A stretch of 64,000 bases of DNA, taken from Acidimicrobiales bacterium (GTDB lineage Bacteria > Actinomycetota > Acidimicrobiia > Acidimicrobiales > Aldehydirespiratoraceae). Shown here one piece after another: positions 57,296 through 64,000 of the stretch (within the stretch, counting starts at the first letter, position 1; each line of letters begins with the position of its first letter). The position numbers and the translations under genes were made by a program. A model generated the notes under the pieces. That model searched no databases and was not told the DNA's origin. It was given only the letters and a program-made list of their open reading frames with translations. Where the stretch lies: assembly GCA_029263195.1 (NCBI GenBank), contig JAJCXX010000084.1, positions 1 through 64,000 on the forward strand, written 5' to 3'.

Positions 57296-58340
57296 CATCC
57301 AGGGCGCCAACTGCCCCATACCGTTCCGCGACAGCGACAGGGTGACGATTGCCCACGGGGGCGGCGGGCAGCTCACCCAGGAACTGATTCGCGAGCTGTT
57401 TCTGCCGGCTTTCGGTGAAGCCGCGGCGGCGGCTACGCCCACGGACTCGGCCGTTGTCCGTATCGGCGACGAACGCGTGGCATTCACCACCGACAGCTAC
57501 GTCGTGCGCCCGCTCTTCTTTCCCGGCGGCGACATCGGCAAGCTCGCGGTGCATGGCACCGTGAACGACCTAGCAGTGGCCGGTGCCCGACCACTGGCGC
57601 TGTCTACGGCGTTCATCCTGGAGGAAGGTCTCGAGATGGAGGTCCTCAATCGGGTGGCCGCGTCGATGGGCGAAGCCGCCATCGAAGCCTGTGTTCAGCT
57701 GATCACGGGCGATACGAAGGTCGTCGATGCAGGCCTTGCCGACGGCATGTACGTCACCACCGCGGGAATCGGCGTGGTGCCGGCTGGCGTCGACATCCGC
57801 CCCAACCGGGTCGTGCCGGGCGACAAGGTCGTCCTGAGCGGTCCGATCGGCCTGCACGGTACGGCAGTGCTCAGCGTGCGCGAGGGCCTCGAGTTCGGCA
57901 CCGATCTGCAGTCGGACTGCGCCCCGCTGAACGGGCTCGTCAGCTCGATGCTCGACACCTGCCCGGATGTGCACATGATGCGCGACCTCACCCGAGGCGG
58001 CCTGGCTGCCGGGCTCTGCGAAATCGCTGAAACGGCATCGGTGGGGATTCACTACGAGGAATCGGCGGTTCCCGTTCCGCCCGAGGTCGACGCTGCGTGC
58101 GGGTTCCTCGGCCTCGATCCAGTCCACGTTGCCAACGAAGGCCGGCTCGTCGCATTCGTGTCGTCAACCGACGCCGACGCAGTTCTCGACACAATGAGGT
58201 CCCACGAGCTCGGAGCTGAGGCGGTCATCATCGGCGAAGTGACGGCCGATGATCGTGCGATCGTGGTCGCAAAGACGAGCCTCGGTGCGCACCGAATTGT
58301 CGACCTGCCTCTCGGCGAGCAATTGCCCCGCATCTGCTAG
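57288..58340 (+). CDS. hypE: hydrogenase maturation factor HypE
   Basis: [23 protein letters not shown]...[21 protein letters not shown]-terminal LPRIC. Confidence 0.95.
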   Translation: MADIQGANCPIPFRDSDRVTIAHGGGGQLTQELIRELFLPAFGEAAAAATPTDSAVVRIGDERVAFTTDSYVVRPLFFPGGDIGKLAVHGTVNDLAVAGARPLALSTAFILEEGLEMEVLNRVAASMGEAAIEACVQLITGDTKVVDAGLADGMYVTTAGIGVVPAGVDIRPNRVVPGDKVVLSGPIGLHGTAVLSVREGLEFGTDLQSDCAPLNGLVSSMLDTCPDVHMMRDLTRGGLAAGLCEIAETASVGIHYEESAVPVPPEVDAACGFLGLDPVHVANEGRLVAFVSSTDADAVLDTMRSHELGAEAVIIGEVTADDRAIVVAKTSLGAHRIVDLPLGEQLPRIC

Positions 58341-58465
58341 CCACTGTCTGCCGAAAACTCTGTCGTGGCTGGTCAGGAGGCAGGATCCCGGTCCAGGTGA
58401 CCGTGGAACGCAGCGGCGCGGTCACCATCCATGGTCGAAACAGATCGGCAACGTAGCGTTGTCTC

Positions 58466-60115
58466 ATGGTCAGTCTGACTGGCGTCAACGCTGCGGCCGC
58501 GGCCGAGGCAGCTGCTGATCCAATCGTCGCGGTCGACCTCGACGGTTCGATCGTCTACGCCAATCCGGCCACCCGAGAATCCTTCGAGCGCAGTTCACTG
58601 ATCGACATCCGCCTCGAGTCCATACTGACGGTCCAGGGCGGCCATACGCTGCTGAGTGTGTTGGGGCCGACGCCTCAGCGAGTTCTGGTCGAGATCGCGC
58701 CCGATGCCGGCGAGCCATTCGAGGCCGAGATGTCTGTCAACCCCTCCGACGCGCCCGAGGGTCGATACTGGGTGCTGGTCATGCACCCGCTTCCCCGCCA
58801 GGAGCTGTCGATCCGCGAGTTGCTGCGGCGGGCTACCCACGATGACTTGACGTCACTGGCAAATCGCAGTTACCTGCTCGAACACATTGATACGACGTTT
58901 CGTGACCCTCGTACCGCCGATGTTCCACACTGCCTGGTGTTGTTCGATCTCGACGGGTTCAAGCGCATCAACGACAACTGGGGACACGACGCAGGCGACG
59001 CGGTGCTCGTGGCCATAGGGTCACGCCTACTGGGCTTGTGCCGACCAGGCGATGTGGTGGCCCGCCTCGGCGGCGACGAGTTTGCAGCGTGGTGTCACAA
59101 CATCGACGACAGACACGTACCGGACCTGGCCCGGCGGCTGGGGTCGGTGTTTGCTGACCCGGTCGAGTTCGACGAGCTCCGACTGGAAGTGAGGGGTTCG
59201 CTAGGCGCCACCACCACCTCGTTCGCCCACGACCCCAACGAACTTCTGCGTCAAGCCGACACCGCGATGTATCGGGCCAAGGCCAGTGGCCGGGACAGTC
59301 ACGTAATTTTCGATGCAGCGATGGCCGCCGAGTTACGTGAACGAGGAGTACGCGAGCGCGAGCTCCGCCGGGCCCTGAGCACCGAGCAGTTCGTGTTGCA
59401 CTTCCAGCCCGTCGTCAACCTCGCCACCAAAGTAGTCATCGGCATGGAGGCGCTGGCTCGCTGGGATCATCCTCGGCTCGGCCAACTCCAACCGCACGAC
59501 TTCATTCCGCTTGTCGAGTCGACGCTTCTACTCGACGAGTTCAATACCGCCATGATCGAACAGGCCTGCAACCAGCTCGCGGCCTGGCAGGAACAGCTCA
59601 GTAGGCCGCTGTCGGTGTGGATCAACGTCTCGCCCAACCATCTGAGCGAGGCTTTCGTCGACAGGTTCTCGACCCTGATCCGTGATCTGGATCTCGTTCC
59701 TGGACGGTTGGTCATTGAGCTGACCGAGGATGCCACGATCGCGACACCGGAGAGGGTCGCCGTCCTCGAATCGCTCCGTGCCCTGGGTGTCCGGATCGCG
59801 GTCGACGACTTTGACACCGGCCACTCCCACCTCGCTTGTCTCGCCGACCTGCCCATCGATCTGGTCAAGCTCGACAAGTCCCTCGTCCAGGGCATCGCTG
59901 GTCGGCCCGAGAGACTGTCGCTCGCGTCCTCGGTGATCGACCTGGCCCACGCATTGAACACGGAGGTCGTGGCCGAAGGCGTCGAATGCCGCGAAGACCT
60001 CGAGGTGCTTGAGCGACTCGGATGCGACCACGCGCAGGGATTCCTCCTGGCTATGCCCAGCCCGGCTGAGGACGTGCCCGGGCTGGACGTTGGAGACGTG
60101 ATCGATCTGCGCTGA
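58466..60115 (+). CDS. PAS-GGDEF-EAL cyclic-di-GMP turnover protein
   Basis: RLGGDEFAAWC (GGDEF intact), IGMEALARW (EAL intact), DDFDTGHSHLACLADLPIDLVKLDKSLV. Confidence 0.92.
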   Translation: MVSLTGVNAAAAAEAAADPIVAVDLDGSIVYANPATRESFERSSLIDIRLESILTVQGGHTLLSVLGPTPQRVLVEIAPDAGEPFEAEMSVNPSDAPEGRYWVLVMHPLPRQELSIRELLRRATHDDLTSLANRSYLLEHIDTTFRDPRTADVPHCLVLFDLDGFKRINDNWGHDAGDAVLVAIGSRLLGLCRPGDVVARLGGDEFAAWCHNIDDRHVPDLARRLGSVFADPVEFDELRLEVRGSLGATTTSFAHDPNELLRQADTAMYRAKASGRDSHVIFDAAMAAELRERGVRERELRRALSTEQFVLHFQPVVNLATKVVIGMEALARWDHPRLGQLQPHDFIPLVESTLLLDEFNTAMIEQACNQLAAWQEQLSRPLSVWINVSPNHLSEAFVDRFSTLIRDLDLVPGRLVIELTEDATIATPERVAVLESLRALGVRIAVDDFDTGHSHLACLADLPIDLVKLDKSLVQGIAGRPERLSLASSVIDLAHALNTEVVAEGVECREDLEVLERLGCDHAQGFLLAMPSPAEDVPGLDVGDVIDLR

Positions 60116-60183
60116 TCAGTCCGCTTGGAAGGTCGCGATGGCAGAGGCAACCATGAGTGGGTCGAGTCCGTAGCATTGGCGAG

Positions 60184-61071
60184 ATGCGGATCTTCTTCAC
60201 CGGTGGTAGTGGCAAGGCGGGGCGGCATGCGATCCCGTATCTGGTCGAGAAGGGGCACCGGGTGGTCAATGGTGATCTCGTGCCCCTCGGTCACCCCGGG
60301 GTCTCCGACCTGCGCATCGATCTCACCGACGCCGGGCAGGTCTTCAATGCCCTCTCGGCATATGCCGGGTTCGATGAGCTCGAGCCCGGGACCGGTGTGC
60401 CGTCTTACGACGCCGTCGTCCATTTCGCGGCGATCCCTGCGATCCTCGTCCGGCCTGACAATGAGACGTTTCGCGTCAACGCACTCAGCACCTACAACGT
60501 CATCGACGCTGCGGTGAAGCTTGGGATCAGCAAGGTCATCTTCGCGAGCTCGGAGACGACCTACGGGATCTGCTTCGCCGACGGCGAAGCTATTCCCGAG
60601 TACGTGCCGATTGACGAGGAGCACCCGACAGTTCCCCACGACAGTTATGCGATGTCGAAGGTTGTCAACGAAGCGACCGCGCGCTCATTCCAAGCGCGGA
60701 CCGGCATCGACATCTACGGGTTGCGCATCAACAACGTGATCGAGCCGCACGAATACGGGACCAAGTTTCCAGCGTTCGTCGCAGACCCCGAACTGCGACG
60801 TCGCAATATCTTCGCCTACATCGATGCTCGCGACCTCGGCCACATGGTCGATTGCTGCCTTCACACCGATGGCCTCGGCTACGAAGTCTTCAATGTCTCC
60901 AACAACGACACGTCGGTGGGGATCACAAGCGAAGAAGTGTGCGAGCGCTTCTACCCCGGCGTGGAACGCCGGCGCGAGTTCGGTGAGTACGAGACGTTCT
61001 ACTCGAACGACAAGGCCAAGCGGCTCGTGGGATTCGCCCCGCGCCACTCGTGGCGCCACGAACCCGGCTGA
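60184..61071 (+). CDS. NAD-dependent epimerase/dehydratase
   Basis: RIFFTGGSGKAGRHAIPYLVEKGHRVVNGDL...DSYAMSKVVNEATARSFQARTGIDIYGLRINNVI. Confidence 0.85.
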   Translation: MRIFFTGGSGKAGRHAIPYLVEKGHRVVNGDLVPLGHPGVSDLRIDLTDAGQVFNALSAYAGFDELEPGTGVPSYDAVVHFAAIPAILVRPDNETFRVNALSTYNVIDAAVKLGISKVIFASSETTYGICFADGEAIPEYVPIDEEHPTVPHDSYAMSKVVNEATARSFQARTGIDIYGLRINNVIEPHEYGTKFPAFVADPELRRRNIFAYIDARDLGHMVDCCLHTDGLGYEVFNVSNNDTSVGITSEEVCERFYPGVERRREFGEYETFYSNDKAKRLVGFAPRHSWRHEPG

Positions 61072-61131
61072 CCCGCCGGTGGCCCCAGGTCCGGGCCTCG
61101 TCGTCGGTGGCCGGACAATTTGTGTTCGTCT

Positions 61132-61515
61132 CTACTGGCCTGCGATCGACTCGATGGCAGCGACGAGATTCTTCACTGATAGCAACCCATAGTCGAACTC
61201 GAACTCCTCGCCGTTGGTCATGGTGACCACCGCTCGTTTCATGAGCCGGCTCTTGGTGGCCTTCACACCGGCGATCTCGCTCGCCGGGAGCTCGACTGTC
61301 GCGGTCTCATCGTTGGAGTAGCGGTAGACGGTATGGCCACCAGCCGCGGTGAAGCTGGCGACATCGAGGAAGATCGCCTTGACGATGGTCTTGTTGCTCG
61401 ACTCATAGAGCGACTCGAAACGCACTCCGTCATCGCTGACGGCCAACTCACCGGTGTGTCGGCCCCCCTCCGTCGGGAGATAGTTGATTTTCCAGGTGTC
61501 AGCGTCAGTGCTCAC
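61132..61515 (-). CDS. hypothetical protein
   Basis: 128-aa ORF with coding-like composition; PH/GRAM-like beta-rich pattern only suggestive. Confidence 0.6.
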   Translation of the reverse strand: MSTDADTWKINYLPTEGGRHTGELAVSDDGVRFESLYESSNKTIVKAIFLDVASFTAAGGHTVYRYSNDETATVELPASEIAGVKATKSRLMKRAVVTMTNGEEFEFDYGLLSVKNLVAAIESIAGQ

Positions 61516-61731
61516 GAGAGCCTCCGGTGGGTCAGGCGGGAACCACCGGAGGCGGATCCCGCTATACGATTACTACACACGGATTCTGCCACCTGTGGGC
61601 CCAAATATCGCGTCGTGGCTGGTCAGGCGCAGCCTCGGGAGCCTGAGCCCTAGGCACATCATCGTGCCGGCCTCAGTTAGCCCGGCTCGACCCAGTACGG
61701 TGCATCCAGGCATCACATCTGCCAGGAGCCG

Positions 61732-63186
61732 ATGATGCGCTTCCGGACCAAGAGCGAAGCAGAAGAACCCGAACCGGAGTGGATCGACGTCGAAGGCCGC
61801 GGCCCGCCAGCCGCGGCCACCGACCACCAGGTCGAGATCTCACCGCCCGTCGCCGGGCTAGTGATCGCAATGCTGGCAATCGGCGTCCTTGTTTGGGCGT
61901 TGACCTACGGAAGTGACTCAGACGTCGTTGAACGGTCGACGCCGCCGACCAGTCCCGAGGGTGAGGAGATCACTCAGGTTCGGTCTAGCTCGCTCGAACG
62001 GGCACTGACGATCGCAAGGATTCCTCGGTCGCTGCTGGCGGCAGAGCTATTCCATGTGTCACCGAGTTTCGAGACGGTGAAAGGACTGTTCGATTCCATC
62101 GGTCGGATCGAGGGAGTTGCCGTCGGCTCGGCGGAAGGAAACTTCGACCTTGTGACGTTCAACCCTCTCGATGACAACCAGCTTCTCGCCTCGGCGCGAT
62201 CAAGTTATGGGTTCGCCGAAAACCAACTGGTCAACGAGCTGTGGACTGTGACCGATGGCGGCGTCCTCCAACAACTCAACGCGGCCGAGCTTCCCCACGA
62301 CTACGCGCACTTCAACCCAGACGGCACCACGACCTATTGGATTCGCGGCGAACCGACGATGAACTTCACATCGCGAATCCCGATGATCTTCGACGGGCCT
62401 GGCTCGGCTGATTCCAGGAGCCCGGTTTTCGCGGGACGAGCCGTCGTCGTCGATGGCACTCTCTTTGCCCTCACTGACAGTCCGGTCTACGGATCGAACC
62501 TCCGCGAGTACGATGAACTCGTCGCGGACGATGGATTCGACGTCGCTCTCCTCGGTTCCGGCGCGGCGTGGGCGTGGCTGGATAGCCCTGCACCGGGAAT
62601 CGTCGCCGCGTACCCGACGTCAGCAGATGGCGGTATCGCACTGTGGGATGTAGCCAGCCTTGAGCACATTGATGAGCATCCGTTGGCTCGGCTGTCCTAT
62701 CAACGAGCGGCGATAAGCGGTGACGGCAAGATAGCTCTAGCCATCCGCTTCAACGGACAGGTCGACCGCATCGATCTTGATACGGGAAAGATCACGCTGT
62801 CGTTCGGATCGGTCGATCCCGAAGGCATCGCTGTACCAATCTCGCTCAATCACGACGGCACAATCGCGGTGACGGTCGACCGCCGAGGCGCCGTCTCGAT
62901 GTGGTGGGTCGACAACGGCAAGCCGATATTTGTTGTCGATGGTGACAGTGGCCCGGCGCGAGTCCTTGCGGAGAAGCGTGCCGCAAGAGTCGCTTCAGTC
63001 GTCGCTGCTGACGCAAGTCGGGTGGCTTTGCGGTTTCAGAACACCCCGGTCACGTGGACCGTGGTCGAAACAAGTCCTGACCGGTGGGTCGCCCACGCTT
63101 GCGAGCTCGCAGGCCGCGGACTCACCGAAACCGAGGCTGTGGCAATCGGAATACCGACCACTTCTTCCGCCTGCTCCACGAGCTAA
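61732..63186 (+). CDS. single-TM anchored beta-propeller (WD40-like) protein
   Basis: TM PPVAGLVIAMLAIGVLVWALTYG; recurring GDGKIALAIRFNGQVDRIDLDTGKITLSFG / NHDGTIAVTVDRRGAVSMWWVDNGKPIF blades. Confidence 0.6.
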   Translation: MMRFRTKSEAEEPEPEWIDVEGRGPPAAATDHQVEISPPVAGLVIAMLAIGVLVWALTYGSDSDVVERSTPPTSPEGEEITQVRSSSLERALTIARIPRSLLAAELFHVSPSFETVKGLFDSIGRIEGVAVGSAEGNFDLVTFNPLDDNQLLASARSSYGFAENQLVNELWTVTDGGVLQQLNAAELPHDYAHFNPDGTTTYWIRGEPTMNFTSRIPMIFDGPGSADSRSPVFAGRAVVVDGTLFALTDSPVYGSNLREYDELVADDGFDVALLGSGAAWAWLDSPAPGIVAAYPTSADGGIALWDVASLEHIDEHPLARLSYQRAAISGDGKIALAIRFNGQVDRIDLDTGKITLSFGSVDPEGIAVPISLNHDGTIAVTVDRRGAVSMWWVDNGKPIFVVDGDSGPARVLAEKRAARVASVVAADASRVALRFQNTPVTWTVVETSPDRWVAHACELAGRGLTETEAVAIGIPTTSSACSTS

Positions 63187-63440
63187 CCGGTCAGCGATCG
63201 GGATGGTGAGCACGAGAGTTGCGCCGCCGCGACCGTTGCGAGTGCGACTGGATTCGGCTCGGAAGAAATGGCTGGGGCTCTCGGAACACGTAGCCGTCGA
63301 TGGCAGGGAGCATGACGTCCAGCACGATCAGTCGATACGCGTTGTTGCTGGCGAGTTTCGAGCCCGGTCGAGCTATCGCCGGTCTGGGTGACCGCGTGTC
63401 CCTGATACCGCAGCGCAGTCGACACCGTGAACCTGTGAGA
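63183..63440 (-). pseudogene. fossil two-component system: frameshifted response-regulator receiver fragment joined to histidine-kinase C-terminal fragment
   Basis: frame A VSTALRYQGHAVTQTGDSSTGLE, frame B LASNNAYRLIVLDVMLPAIDGYVFRE, frame C HFFRAESSRTRNGRGGATLVLTIPIADR. Confidence 0.5.
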
Positions 63441-63495
63441 ACACTGTGCACGTTCTCACAGCGTATTCACAGAATTGAGGTCCAAGGTTGCGTTC

Positions 63496-64000
63496 ATGAG
63501 ATCACTGACCCGTGCCGTTTCCCCTTCAGCCCTGTTCGTCGCGCTGCTCCTTCTCACCGCAGCGTGCGGATCATCTGCAGACGAAGAGACGACTGCAACC
63601 GCTTCGAGCGAGACGTCAGACGTCGCGGACGTCGATCTCGATACCGATGAATCTTCATCGGAAGGCGATGAACCTGCTGCTGCTGCTGCCGCCGCCGGCG
63701 GTTCCGACACGCCCGACGGAAGCTCGACGTTTCTGGTCGAGGTGTGGGCGGACAACTGGATGGCCGTCTACATCGATGGCGTCTTGATCGGCGAGGACTC
63801 GGTCTCGATCACCACGGAGCGTTCCTTCAACGAAGAGAGCTTCACATTCGACGCTTCCTACCCCTTCACGGTGGCCATCGAGGCCAAGGACTTCAAGGAG
63901 ACCGACTCCGGCCTCGAGTACATCGGTGAGAACAATCAACAGATGGGCGACGGTGGACTGATCGCTCAGGTCACCGATATCGGCACCGGCGAAGTAGTCG
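63496..64000 (+). CDS. lipoprotein, 3' truncated by window end
   Basis: MRSLTRAVSPSALFVALLLLTAACGSSADEETT; open to window end. Confidence 0.75.
   Translation, partial: MRSLTRAVSPSALFVALLLLTAACGSSADEETTATASSETSDVADVDLDTDESSSEGDEPAAAAAAAGGSDTPDGSSTFLVEVWADNWMAVYIDGVLIGEDSVSITTERSFNEESFTFDASYPFTVAIEAKDFKETDSGLEYIGENNQQMGDGGLIAQVTDIGTGEVV

Noticed and set aside
56165-57490. 441-aa minus-strand ORF opposite hypD/hypE
   Set aside because: Shadow ORF caused by codon bias of hypD/hypE.
58364-61628. Exact 16-mer GTCGTGGCTGGTCAGG near 58365 and 61612
   Set aside because: About the number of chance 16-mer repeats expected in 64 kb; flanks do not match.
1-64000. CRISPR arrays, rRNA operons
   Set aside because: No regularly spaced repeats or rRNA-like conserved segments were seen on reading.

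Overview
This is a 64 kb high-GC window, probably an actinobacterial chromosome. An Acidimicrobiia-like origin is only an inference, from GC-rich coding bias and several F420/PPOX/LLM/DUF385-type oxidoreductases. Main blocks: (1) 0.2-2.4 kb: a vapBC-like toxin-antitoxin module flanked by an att-like imperfect repeat, a tyrosine-integrase C-terminal remnant with adjacent short repeats, a tiny RRM protein and a VapC fossil. (2) 8.1-11.5 kb: a four-gene operon pairing a solute-binding-like lipoprotein with an MscS-type channel and two small proteins. (3) 14.6-24.0 kb: a methylamine/betaine catabolism island (MTHFR-like, non-pyrrolysine MttB-family methyltransferase, dimethylglycine/sarcosine dehydrogenase with GcvT domain, OpuC/ProU-type ABC transporter). 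(4) 26.3-29.8 kb: a MacB-like ABC exporter followed by two unlisted single-TM microprotein ORFs and preceded by TetR-type palindromes. (5) 30-39 kb: assorted regulators, F420/PPOX enzymes and SRPBCC/ArsR pairs. (6) 39.5-45.8 kb: a SUF operon (sufR, ferredoxin, sufB, sufC, sufD, sufT, mrp) without sufS/sufU. (7) 48.6-58.3 kb: a ten-gene, fully overlapping group-3b-like [NiFe]-hydrogenase operon containing a CNB-only protein and hypFCDE but no hypAB. (8) 58.4-64 kb: a GGDEF/EAL protein, an epimerase, a beta-propeller-like membrane protein, a fossil two-component system and a truncated lipoprotein gene. I saw no rRNA, convincing tRNA or CRISPR array. All family calls come from reading motifs by eye; no database search was run.
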